Assembly: GCA_003255065.1 (NCBI GenBank)
Contig: QAOA01003946.1
Span: forward strand, 1,149,272-1,213,271
Length of the DNA: 64,000 bases
Origin: Cercis canadensis
Lineage: Eukaryota > Streptophyta > Magnoliopsida > Fabales > Fabaceae
Direction of reading: 5' to 3'
Positions within the stretch are counted from its first letter, which is position 1. The number at the start of each line of letters is the position of its first letter. The notes beneath the pieces were generated by a model. That model saw nothing but the letters and a program-made list of their open reading frames with translations, was not told the origin of the DNA and made no database searches. Position numbers and translations under genes: made by a program. Below, one piece after another: positions 1-11,500 of the stretch.

Positions 1-1300
1 TTAGTCATGTGCAAGAAAGAATTGTAGGATGATATAGTAGTTAATTTTTAAGACTCTTCAAATTTGAACACCAAGTCTGCCCTATTGGAAAACATAGATT
101 TTTTTTTTCAAAAAATAGACACTATATCTAGTAATCACCTTTTTTTTTTTGGTTAATTGTATGAAATTTTTATCTTTTGACTCTATTCTTTTACAAATTG
201 GATTGTGCGTAATTTTAAAATATTTTTTAAATAAAGATAATCTGAATTTTATAGTAATATAGATATAGATAATTATAATGTTATGTCATTTAATGGTATA
301 AGTAGAAAATTTTTCATGGGTATCAAATTTATTTTTTAAAAAATAGTTGGTATTATTTGTTTTTCTATTATTATAGATGACAAATGTTAATTTTATCTTC
401 ACCCTCACCTCTTAAGTCACTTTTTGTTTCTTAAAGTACCATAACTTATTATAATAAAGGTTAATTTTGCACTACCACAAACAATACAATATGTTGTAAG
501 TTTGTTACTTTTTGAATAATTAATGAATACATGAACCAAACAGTCCGTGACTGAATAGTATTAAGATCGTCATCTAATCTTATAAATTTCAACTCAAAAT
601 CGTAAAATAAAATAAAATAAAATAAACACAAATCATAATTGGAGCTATGGTGTCCGTCCTCAAGTGGTTTTGAAAACATGGCCCAAGTCCAAGTGGTGGG
701 TATTATGCTGATGGGCTCTTGGGCCTTTATAGGTGGGACTCAGTGTTGGGGTCCAATATCAAATGGCACATCCCACTCACAATGAACAACATTTTTTTTT
801 TAATTTACTAATGTACAATGAGAACACTTCAAGTTAATCGCCAAACTTTCGTTGAATAATTCAAGCCAAAAAATAAAAATAAAAATTTGTGTTCCAAAAT
901 TGAGCTGTGAAATTGGGATGGTAGATTGGCGACGCCGAGAGTGAGTGAGGGAGTCATTGCAAGAGTTGATGGAAGAATAAAGTGGGCTACAAAAATGTAT
1001 ATTTGTATGTTTTGTTAAGTAGTTAAATTAGTGGATTGGATATTTGATTATTTCGTATTGTTGAATCAAAGTCAATGTTTTTTTTTTCCTAGAAAAGTAG
1101 AGAGTTCCCTTAATCCACTAAAATAAACATAGTTAATATAGAAATCCGTAAATCCTAAATTTAGGGTGATAGAGGTGAGAGGTAAGGAATGATAAAGGAA
1201 ATTAAGGTTGAAAACAAATTTCGGATCATAGTCCACGTTTGTAAGTAATAGCCCCTAGTAGAAGGTCCAAGACCTGGTTAATCTCCAATACACAACAACC
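1..1300. other. AT-rich upstream intergenic region
   Basis: No convincing coding region is visible. The stretch is AT-rich with many poly-T and poly-A runs. Around 679-735 there is a local cluster of GGCCCA/TGGGCC-type motifs (site II-like), followed by a TTTATAGG box. No open reading frame of gene-like composition follows it, so its meaning is unclear. The right part is the distal promoter of the RHM gene. Confidence 0.5.
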
Positions 1301-1421
1301 ATTTACTTTCTCTCCCGGTCTTCCATTTTCTTCTCTCTTTTCTTTTCTCATTTCAAACTAATAACTGCATGCCTTTTCTCTCTCAACGATTCCGTGACCA
1401 ATCCACTTCCGTTTTTTCTCA

Positions 1422-2166
1422 GTAAGTGATATCTCTCTCTGCTTTTGCTCTTTCACGAAATTAACAATACAATCATTATGAGTAGCAAGTTGAAGCCTCT
1501 TTATTGTCTCCCTTCAAATGTGCTTGAATTGTATCTATAGGATTTTTTTCAAGAATGGCATGCATTCTTCTTTAATAATTGTATGAAATTTTGTGCTATT
1601 CATGTCCTTGGTAAGTTTATGAGCAATTGTGGACCTGGTTTTGTCAGCAATTAGGAATAGCTCCTCAGCAAAAGCCAATGGCTGCACGTACTTCAGTAAA
1701 CCCAGAAAACAATAGCCCCTACCTTCTTGGAATTGCCAACCACCCCATTTGCCAGACTTGCTCTTGAATATACCTTACACCTATAATTCCTTTATGCTTA
1801 ATGTGAACCAACATTTTCCAGTGGATTCCATCTAATATGGGGTCTTTTTGGTATCATTTATTTATGTGTGTTTCACTGTACTTTAATCATTAGAATGAAG
1901 TTATCTTTTTTTTTTTTTTTTCTCAAGATAGATAAATTTGCTCCATGTCTGTAATATTCAGCTATTGCCTGTATGATATAAGACACCTGATATTATTGCT
2001 GCATTGTAACCTGTTAATCAGTTATCTTTTAATTGTCTGTAACCTGTTACTCACATGATATTTTCTGTCTTACACTATCTTTGTTCCTTAGAAACAAGCT
2101 TTTTCTTTTTCCTCATTCTGTTCCCCTTTATCTTTCTTGTGATTAATCCGCTGTCTTTTGATTCAG
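1422..2166 (+). other. Probable 5' UTR intron of the RHM gene
   Basis: A pyrimidine-rich leader (about 1300-1421) runs into a good donor, GTAAGT, at 1422. A pyrimidine-rich tract ends in an acceptor CAG at 2164-2166, 55 bases before the ATG at 2222. The interior is T-rich, as expected of a plant intron. Several in-frame stops and ATGs in this stretch would otherwise lie in the leader. This is inferred from splice signals only; a cDNA would decide it. Confidence 0.55.
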
Positions 2167-2221
2167 TGATAACAGACTGCAAATATAACAAATCGTAGAT
2201 AAAGAGGATAGAAAAGTAAAG

Positions 2222-4305
2222 ATGTCGACAGAAGCAGCACCTTATAAACCAAAAAATATTCTCCTAACTGGTGCAGCTGGTTTCATAGCCTCCCATGTTA
2301 CCACCAGGCTAATAAAAAACTACCCTCAATACAAGATCGTAGCTCTTGATAAGCTAGATTATTGCTCTACTTTCAAGAATTTGGAATCATGCTCCTCATC
2401 ACCAAACTTCAAATTTATTAAGGGTGACATTGCTAGCGTTGATATTGTGAATCACCTTTTGATAGAAGAGGATATAGACACCATTATGCACTTTGCTGCT
2501 CAAACCCATGTAGATAATTCTTTTGGTAACTCCATGGAATTCACCTACAATAACATATATGGCACCCACGTAATCCTTGAAGCCTGCAGGGTCACCAACT
2601 GCGTAAAAAGGTTCATCCATGTTAGCACTGATGAAGTTTATGGTGAAACTGACTTAGAAACTGATGTTGGCAATCATGAAACATGTCAACTTCTTCCCAC
2701 CAATCCTTATTCTGCCACAAAAGCGGGAGCAGAAATGCTGGTCATGGCTTATCACAGGTCTTATGGTCTTCCAATCATCACTACTCGAGGCAATAACGTC
2801 TATGGTCCAAACCAATACCCTGAAAAGCTTATCCCAAAATTCATTCTTTTGGCCATGAGAGGTGAGAAGTTGCCAATCCATGGCAATGGCTCAAATGTGA
2901 GGAGCTATCTTTATAGTGCAGATGTTGCTGAAGCATTTGATGTCATACTTCATAAAGGAGTGGTTGGCCATATCTACAATATTGGCACTAAGAAGGAGAG
3001 GAGTGTCCAAGATGTGGCACAAGATATTTGCAACCTCTTCAAATTAAATCCTAAACAAGTTATTGAGTTAGTTCAAGATAGGCCTTTCAATGACAAGAGG
3101 TATTTTCTGGATGATCAAAAGCTGAAGAAGCTTGGGTGGAAGGAGAGCACTCCTTGGGAAGAAGGACTTACGATGACAATTGATTGGTATAAAAAAAACC
3201 CAGATTGGTGGGGTGATGTATCCACTGCTTTACACCCGCATCCACGTTTCTCAGCAATGAACCTCTCTGATGAAGCTGCATGGTCTTTTCAGTATGGATA
3301 TTCAAGATTGGCAAGGTCATTTACTGACGTTAATCGCAGTTCAGGAGGATTGAAATTCTTGATTTATGGGAAAACTGGTTGGATAGGAGGGTTGTTAGGA
3401 AAGCTTTGCAATGAAGAGAAAATAGCTTGGGAGTACGGGAAAGGAAGAATTGAAGACAGGAAATCACTGTTTGAGGATATAAGCAGAATTAGGCCAACAC
3501 ATGTGTTAAATGCAGCTGGTGTTACTGGAAGGCCTAATGTTGATTGGTGTGAGTCACACAAAGTGGAAACAATAAGGACTAATGTAGTTGGGACATTAAC
3601 TCTGGCTGATGTTTGCAGGGAACAAGGGATTCATATGATGAATTTTGCAACTGGTTGCATATTTGAGTATAATAAGGAGCATCCTCTTAAATCTGGCATT
3701 GGCTTCAAAGAGGAGGACAAGCCAAATTTCACTGGTTCCTTCTATTCAAAGACCAAGGCCATGGTAATATTAATATATACTTGTGATTATTTCATTTCAT
3801 CTTTATACCATGCATATATATGTATATATTGTTGATCACATGGCAAAACACATGCATGCAGGTGGAGGAGCTTTTGAAAGAATATGAAAATGTCTGCACA
3901 CTCAGAGTTAGAATGCCAATATCATCAGATCTCAACAACCCAAGAAACTTCATCACAAAGATTTCCCGTTATAACAAGGTGGTGAACATACCAAATAGCA
4001 TGACAGTGCTAGATGAGCTCCTACCCATATCCATTCAGATGGCTAAGAAGAAGTTAACAGGGATATGGAACTTCACCAACCCAGGTGTCATAAGCCACAA
4101 TGAGATTTTAGAATTGTACAGGGATTACATAGACCCGGAATTCAAATGGGAAAACTTTAATTTGGAAGAACAGGCAAAGGTAATAGTTGCTCCCAGGAGC
4201 AACAATGAAATGGATGCATCCAAGCTCAAAAAGGAGTTTCCAGGTTTGTTGTCCATCAAAGATTCCATCATCAAGTTTGTCTTTGAGCCTAACAAGAAAA
4301 CTTGA
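2222..4305 (+). CDS. RHM1: UDP-rhamnose synthase (RHM family), two-domain enzyme
   Basis: CDS join(2222..3763, 3862..4305), 661 residues; RHM1-3 of Arabidopsis are about 670. RHM enzymes convert UDP-glucose to UDP-L-rhamnose in the cytosol, for pectin (rhamnogalacturonan I) and flavonol glycosides. The N-terminal half is the UDP-glucose 4,6-dehydratase: GxxGxxA nucleotide-binding motif at residues 17-23, catalytic T-D-E near 136-138 inside STDEVYG, and YxxxK at Y163/K167. The C-terminal half is the bifunctional epimerase/reductase: GxxGxxG at 383-389 and YxxxK at Y508/K512. The single coding intron (3764-3861, GT..AG, phase 0) falls two codons after K512. The reading frame is intact across the junction. 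Which RHM paralogue this is (1, 2/MUM4 or 3) cannot be settled here, so the symbol is approximate. Confidence 0.95.
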
Positions 4306-6340
4306 AGACACAGGTTTTGCACTTTTCATGTAATTTATGTATCTAATCTTACAATTTGAACGCTGATTATAACAATTCAAACATAGGATTGATTGTTTAC
4401 TGCCTTTTATGCAATTTATACAGTCACTTTTTTCCTGATTTAGTGGATTTACTAACATTCTGTAGTTTTCAATTTATATTTGGATAGAATCTTAAGTATT
4501 CAGCAATATATTGTCATCACCATCAACACTTGATTGAACCCTGAAGCTGAAAACATAATTTTTTGGAGTTATCTAGAACTGATCTGTGTGTGCTTATACT
4601 GTGAAGGTTTAAATTATTAAACTGCAGCAGCTATATTGTAATGTAGAGAGAGCTTCATCTTCTATCTGCTAGTGTGATAGACATCAAAAGTAGAATAGCA
4701 ACTGTAAATCTGTACCAAAAATAAAGCACAATGTCAATGCTCACTCCTTCGCTTTCACCTCTGTTTCTTCCATTTTCGCTTAACTGAAGAAAGCCCCTCA
4801 AGTATAATTTGCAGGGCTTAACATGATAGGATGGCAATTTGTCTCATTCCCGATAAATCTTAAACTTAATTAATTAATTTAGTTTTTCTTTTAAATCTTT
4901 CACATGACATGTTTACGTGACAAGTCTGGTACTGATTGTACATGTATTTGTCAAAAATCAAAAATAACTTTTACTCCGTAATTAATTTACGGCACCTATG
5001 ATGAAACATCAATGGTTGAATTAGCAGCTATTTGTATTCTTGTTGTAGTAGCTGTACTTGCACTTTCTGGAAGAAATCGATTGGTAAACTGACAATATCT
5101 ATTGCGTACTTGTACGATGCTGAAAGAGACGTGATGCATGAGGCATGAGTTAATACATGTGTTATTGCAGCTGTCACGTTGTGGACCTTTGTTTCTTTCT
5201 TCTTTTTTATTCCAACCACGTCTGCTGAATATTGCAGATCCATGCCAATCATCATGTTTAATGTTAATGTCGTATTAATTCTTATTTATATGTAACAAAT
5301 TAAGTTGATCAATTTGTTTTGTCCATAGTGCTGATGTGACACAAATTAAGACTAATAATTAATGAATAGAAATCAGCAATTGCTTTTGAGATGGCCAGTG
5401 CCTTTTGTTATTACCATTCAGCATTCACAAGTATTGTGTGCTAAAATTCAAATTAATATAAAACTAGTACGGAGAGCATGTTACGTTCCGTTCCGTTCCT
5501 CTCCTCACTAATTTTTTTTTGGTCTCTCCTCACCAAATTAAACTTATTTTTAACTGAGGGAAATATCTATTATTATACTATCTCTTAATAATTCAGCACG
5601 CACGCCACCTTGATCTTGATCCTTCCAGATCCAGAGTACGATCACCAAATAATGATAAGGGTCCTCACTCCTACGTGGATATTGCGTGGAATGTATAAAT
5701 AAAGTTCTGTGTATGTTTATCTACTTTAAATTAAATTATAAGTGCTGGGATACTTATAGATACGGCCATACGGGAGGAATCTGAAAAGAGATATGTGATT
5801 GTCTTATTTCTTGTCTGAACGAATATATCCACCCAATACTACATTTTTTAAACTCTTTCTCTTTTTTTTGGGTTAAAACGAGAGAGTTCAAACTACCATG
5901 CATGGCTGAAAAAAGAAAAATTTTAACCAGAACGGTTCATTCACCAATATATATATATACTTTTTCTACTATTTACTAAATAAAATATTTTTCAAATTAT
6001 TTATATAAATGATACAATTTTTAAAAATAATATGATTACATTGTATGAAAAAATAATATTTTTATAAGTGTCATCTTATTTTTTATATATCGTGATAATA
6101 AAATTACGTTTTTTCAAATGTCGTATTATTTTTTAAGTAATGTAATTGTATTTTTCAATTTATTGAGAAGCAAAATCACGTCACTCTGATGAAACATGAC
6201 AATCATAAAAACGTGACTGCCTCTTTATTTCACTTGATGACGTTTTTATCCATCCAGAAAGAGCCAAATATACTTGGTAATGATGGCGATGAGATTCCTC
6301 AGTAAATTTACGTGGTAAAAGATTTCCACATTTAAACGAA
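4306..6340. other. Intergenic region between RHM and sarcosine oxidase-like genes
   Basis: The first 200 bases or so are the RHM 3' UTR. The rest is AT-rich with no ORF of gene-like composition. I see no element with clear ends. Confidence 0.5.
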
Positions 6341-6345
6341 TACAT

Positions 6346-6356
6346 CTATATATACC
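6346..6356 (+). promoter_or_regulatory. TATA box of the sarcosine oxidase-like gene
   Basis: A TATATATA-type box lies about 65-75 bases upstream of the ATG at 6420. That spacing implies a short leader of roughly 40 bases, which begins near the CCTTTTGTTTCC tract. Confidence 0.6.
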
Positions 6357-6419
6357 TAAACCCCTTCGTCATTGACACTGCCTTTTGTTTCCTTGTTAGA
6401 GTGAGTGAGAGAGAGAGAT

Positions 6420-7610
6420 ATGGATAATTCCGGGTACCAGTTCGACGTGATTATCGTCGGAGCAGGCGTAATGGGAAGCTCCACCGCGTACGAAACGGCG
6501 AAGAGGGGTCTGAAAACCCTTTTGGTGGAGCAGTTTGACTTGTTGCACCACCGTGGCTCCTCCCATGGCGAGTCTCGTACCATACGTGCCACTTACCCTC
6601 AGCACTACTACTACCCTTTGGTCATGGAATCCTACAACCTCTGGCAACAGGCCGAGGCCCAAATCGGCTACAAGGTGTATTTCAAGACCCATCATTTGGA
6701 CATAGGCCCCGACGACGATGACAGCCTCCTCGCCCTCATCGACAATTGCCGCAAACACTCCGTCCCCCACCAAGTCCTCCACCGCCACCAGGTTGCCGAG
6801 AAATTCTCCGGCCGCATCGACATACCGGAGAATTGGATTGGAATTTCCAACGAGCTCGGTGGGGTCATAAAGCCCACAAAAGCCGTGGCCATGTTCCAAG
6901 CACTAGCTTACAAGAATGGTGCCGTACTACAGGACAACACGGAGGTTACAGATATTAAGAAAGACAGCGTCAGAGGCGGCGTTGTTGTTTTTACTGCCGA
7001 TGGTGAAAGATTTTGGAGTAAAAAATGCGTGGTTACTGTTGGCGCCTGGATGAAAAAGTTAGTTAAAACAGTTAGTGGTCTTGAATTGCCTATACAGCCT
7101 TTGGAGACTCATATTTTTTACTGGAGAATCAAGGAGGGGCACGAAGGGAAATATGCTATTAGTGGCGATTTTCCGACTTTTGCCAGCTACGGGAAGGTTT
7201 ATATGTATGGAACTCCGGCTCTGGAGTACCCTGGTTTGATTAAAGTGGCCGTGCATGGCGGGAACCCATGTGACCCGGATAAAAGGCCATGGGGCCCCGG
7301 AGTGCTTTTGGATTCATTGAAAGAATGGGTTGAGGGCAGATTCTTGGGGATGGTGGATTCCAGTGAGCCTGCTATGAAGCAATGTTGCATGTACTCCATG
7401 ACACCGGAAGAGGATTTTGTGATTGATTTCTTGGGTGGGGAATTTGAGAAAGATGTCGTCATCGGTGGCGGGTTTTCGGGTCATGGGTTCAAGATGGCTC
7501 CGGTGATTGGGCGGAAATTGGCTGACATGGTGGTTCATGGGGAAGCAAATGGGGAGGAGATGAAATACTTTAGCATTGCAAGGTTTAAGGATAACCCCCA
7601 AGGCACTTAA
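6420..7610 (+). CDS. SOX: Sarcosine/pipecolate oxidase-like FAD enzyme
   Basis: Intronless, 396 residues. The ATG at 6420 is the first in frame. It belongs to the monomeric sarcosine oxidase/PIPOX family, which oxidises N-methyl or cyclic secondary amines such as sarcosine and pipecolate with release of H2O2. Visible features are the FAD dinucleotide-binding motif GxGxxG at G14/G16/G19 after a beta-strand (DVIIV), the family motif RGSSHGESRTIR at about 45-56, and a C-terminal FAD-binding GGFSGHGFKMAP block. C322-C323 before M-Y lies where the family attaches FAD covalently to a cysteine. The Arabidopsis homologue (At2g24580) is also a single exon and is reported to be peroxisomal. This C-terminus ends in P-Q-G-T, which is not a classical PTS1 tripeptide, so targeting here is unclear. 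Confidence 0.92.
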   Translation: MDNSGYQFDVIIVGAGVMGSSTAYETAKRGLKTLLVEQFDLLHHRGSSHGESRTIRATYPQHYYYPLVMESYNLWQQAEAQIGYKVYFKTHHLDIGPDDDDSLLALIDNCRKHSVPHQVLHRHQVAEKFSGRIDIPENWIGISNELGGVIKPTKAVAMFQALAYKNGAVLQDNTEVTDIKKDSVRGGVVVFTADGERFWSKKCVVTVGAWMKKLVKTVSGLELPIQPLETHIFYWRIKEGHEGKYAISGDFPTFASYGKVYMYGTPALEYPGLIKVAVHGGNPCDPDKRPWGPGVLLDSLKEWVEGRFLGMVDSSEPAMKQCCMYSMTPEEDFVIDFLGGEFEKDVVIGGGFSGHGFKMAPVIGRKLADMVVHGEANGEEMKYFSIARFKDNPQGT

Positions 7611-8544
7611 TCTTATCCCTTATGTTAGTTTCCAGTATTCTCCAAAGTCAACTTGTTTAAATAGATCCAAGTTACCCAATAAAAGATTGATTTGTAGACT
7701 AATCCTTTTCCCTTTTAAGCTTTGCTATTATGTCACTGTTATGTTCCACTCAACTTTATGCATCAGTAATGCCTCTTCACACAGGAGAGTAAATAGCTAA
7801 TCAGATGACCGAATGCTGATTTATTAGTCAGAAACCTACAGAAGCAAGCCATGTGATTTTATGCTCGATGAACAAAATAAATCTGGAAATTAAAGTATAT
7901 ACGATTTTATGCTCGATGAACTGCAAAAATTCATAATGATTCTATGGTTAATATAAAGAATTAAGAATACAAAGAATGTCAACTGTAAAATGCCCTACGG
8001 CTAAGCAGATAAAAAACCTCATCAAAATACAAAAAGAATTCTGTTTCTCTAAACCTATCTGGTTATTTATCCTGCTCGCCAGAAGATGTCCTACAAGTAT
8101 GATGAGGTTACAGGGACTATCCCTTCAAAAGCTCCTCTGTAATGTATTGATTTTGTCTAAGGTGGGGTGCGTCAGGTTCTTGGCAACACACCACCGACTA
8201 GTTTATGTAGCAAGCTCTTCATCCATTGCTCCTGAGATATTGAGCAGTTTGCTTTTTCACCATTTCTTCATTTCAATCTTCTCTCTTTACACCAGCTTCG
8301 CCTTCTTTCATTTTATTGCAGATTACAGATAACTGTCTCACAGTCACAGCAGGAGGAAGAGAAGAAGAAAGGGGAAGGAAGATACTGTACAACTAATCCT
8401 TTTCCTTTTTCAAGTATAGTGGAATCAGTTGTCCCCACCACCCCCACTCCATATGGTGGCACCTCCTGTGCCTCGCTTAGGATTAATGCCAATCAAATAA
8501 TACTTAGCCAACAGATGATTCAGCATCAGCCACATCCGGGCTTC
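7611..8544. other. Convergent 3' ends of SOX-like and coiled-coil genes
   Basis: This holds the 3' UTR of the + strand oxidase gene and the 3' UTR of the - strand coiled-coil gene, whose stop codon is at 8545-8547. A short + strand ORF at 7976-8332 has no recognisable family and is probably chance coding in the opposing UTR. Confidence 0.5.
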
Positions 8545-11500
8545 TCAAACTACAACAAAGGCAAGGAGTGCGTGCATCATGGCCCAATAGATAATAATTC
8601 CAAGCCGTAAGGCAGGCTGTCTCATCAGTGCTCGATCGCATGAAACCCTGCAAGAATGTGAATGCAATATCACATCAAGCTATTAATTAAATTTAAACCA
8701 ATTTAAAACCAAAATAATACAGAGGGGGAAGAATATGCCTACCACAAGCCATCAATCATGTCAGTCAAACGTCTTGTAAATCTTGGGACAACTCTTGATG
8801 AACTGAGAGACTTGAAACCATGGACTGTGACAGGGGATACCAGAAAAAATACATAAAAAAGATAAAAAAAAAACTCTCTAAATTGACTGCCCCAACATAC
8901 AAACTACGGGTTAAGTAGTGTGGAATTACCTTTGTCATCGTCTTCATCCTCTATCCTACTCGTACTACCAGGGTCCATATCTACAGCAATGGCAACATGA
9001 TCATTATTTCCTTTGCGCAAACTGCGAACTTGAGGTGTTATAGAAGTCCCTGTTGCTGTCCATTTATTCACCTGCGCAAAAGCCAATAAACTCAATACCT
9101 TCAATGTCAAATCAAAATCAAACCCTCACCTGAAAGAGCCATGAAGAAAATAACTGTTTCAACAGTATCCAATGTCATGTTGACAAAAGAAAATATATAA
9201 AATTTCTTTTCATTAGGCATATGTACTTTCTATAAACAGCTAGCATTAACTACCATGTTTAATCCGAGTGCAAGAGTTGCACTACAGGAGAAAACAGTAA
9301 AGGGATAAAAGTCCCCCAATAAAAATTAGCTAACACAGGTACATCTAAACTGAGATAACTTACGAGCATATAATCTAACTATTCATACTCCTAAGATATA
9401 TTTGTCTAAATTAGCACATATGATGAAAAGGGATTTGTAATCATATCTTTAGAAGTACTTAATTGTTTTCATAATTTAATTGTTATAGTTTTAATTTGAT
9501 GCGTTGTTATAATTGAAGATATAGTTTGATGAATATTTTTATTTGATCTGGATTTATGTAAGATTCTTATACTAGTACTATTGGGAGTCTTACGGGTTTG
9601 CCTCTGAAAAGTGATTATACTATAGAGATAATACCCCAATGCCTATTAGTCCTCTGGCTCCTGTCTTCCACTCTTCTCTCCCTATGTTTCATTTGTCCAA
9701 CCATATGTATAGGTGTTTGTTCTCCTATTTCATTCAAGTGTTAGACAGCTATACACACACACACACATGATAGCCCCTAAGTGAATAATTATTGTTTACC
9801 TCTAAATTCCTTTTTCAAAAGCAAAACGAAAAAAAAAATAAAAAATTCGATTGCCTCACCACTGGTTCAACTTCCAAAATTTCTGAGCCCGTACTAGTTC
9901 CCCTTCCAGACTCTTCCACACCTTCAAGTAAATTTAATCGCAATTCTTTCTCACGCAAAGACATTGCAAGAGATTCTGCTTTGTGGGTCAACTCATTTAC
10001 CTTGCTCCTTTCTACTTGCAACAATGCTTCCTTACTTTCTGCACCTGCCCTTAGATCCTCCAATTCTGATAATACAGACATAAGCTTCTGATGAAGAATT
10101 TCTTTGTATTCATAAACCTGACTATTGCTCTTCACATCAGGATGCATATCATGCATCCCTTCTCGAGAAATAATTGTGTCAACCCACATCAAGAACTCGA
10201 ATATCTCATCTGAGCTTCTGCTGTTCATTTGTGATGCAAGAAGAACATCATTGGTGCATCTAGTAACTTCTTGCCTTAAGAAAGAGACTTCAGCATCTCG
10301 TTCTTGCAATTGGGATTGCAATTTTTCAACCTCGGTAAGGAGACTTGCAGACAGGTGGTGAAGCTCATCAAACTTACTCACAGTGATGGAAAGCTTCTTC
10401 GTAACCTTAGAACGAGAAGCTTCAAGGTTCTCTATGTCTAGATTCTTCTGTAGGACAGCCTTTTTCAGTTCCTCAATATTTTGTGTCAGTTCTTCCATTT
10501 GCATCTCTTCCTCATCAAGTGCATGCATTAGCGCCTCAATTTCTGTAATAAAGCAATCAATTCCAGAAATATTGTAAGTTCTTTTCTATAAAAAGAAATA
10601 TTACAAGTTCACTCGTTTAAAAACACAAGTAAGCAGAGGAAGGTCACCTTGGTCTTTGGCAGCTAGCAAATCCTTTTGGGATCTGATTTTCTCCTCTAAT
10701 TCGGCTACAGTCACTTGCCTATCCTCCAGCTCGTTCAGTCTCTGCTCCAGGATCTTCCTTTCTGCCTCAATCTGCTCCACCTGTTTCTCTAAGTTAAGCT
10801 CTCGCATCCTAGAAGATTGAAGATATTGAGAGTAAGTGTTTGCAGCAGCTTCTGCATCCTTAATCTGATTCACAAGCTCCATGCAGATCCTGTCTCTCTG
10901 AACATCTTTCTCTTGAAGCTCTCTCTGCAAATTTGTTATAGTAGCCTTCATTTCCTTTTGGTTAGCATCTAAAAATTCTGTTTTTATACTAGCAAACTCT
11001 TTTGCTGCCAACAGCAGTCTATCGGCCACAGTCTTAACATGTTCCTCAGATATTAACTGAATCTGATCACTAAACCCTAGATCTACAGATGCTACGTCAT
11101 TTCCAACCAGTTCGGCTTTTCCATTTTCAATTACCATGGCTGAATTAGCACATGCATCATGAAGATAGGCAATATTCCCACGTAATGCAACAAGCTCCCC
11201 ATCTTTTTCACCAATTTCTTTCTTCATGACTTCAAATGACTCTCTTTGGGAAGCCATTTCCCTTTGAATACTCATCACTAGTTTAGATATAGCTTGGTCT
11301 TGTTCCTGTGCTAAACTTGAGTGCTTGTCTATGCTTTTATTAAAAGAACCGACCTCCATCAAGAATTCTTGCAGCTTATGCGCAAGAAGACGACAATTTT
11401 CAATTATTGCATTATCATCGAAGTGGTCAATTGCATCAAAGTCTGACCAAGAATCCACAGACACAGAGCTACTCTGAAAAAGTCACAATTAAATAGGAAG

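Noticed and set aside
7976..8332. A 118-codon plus-strand ORF between SOX-like and coiled-coil genes
   Set aside because: Lies in the 3' UTR zone of two convergent genes and has no family features.
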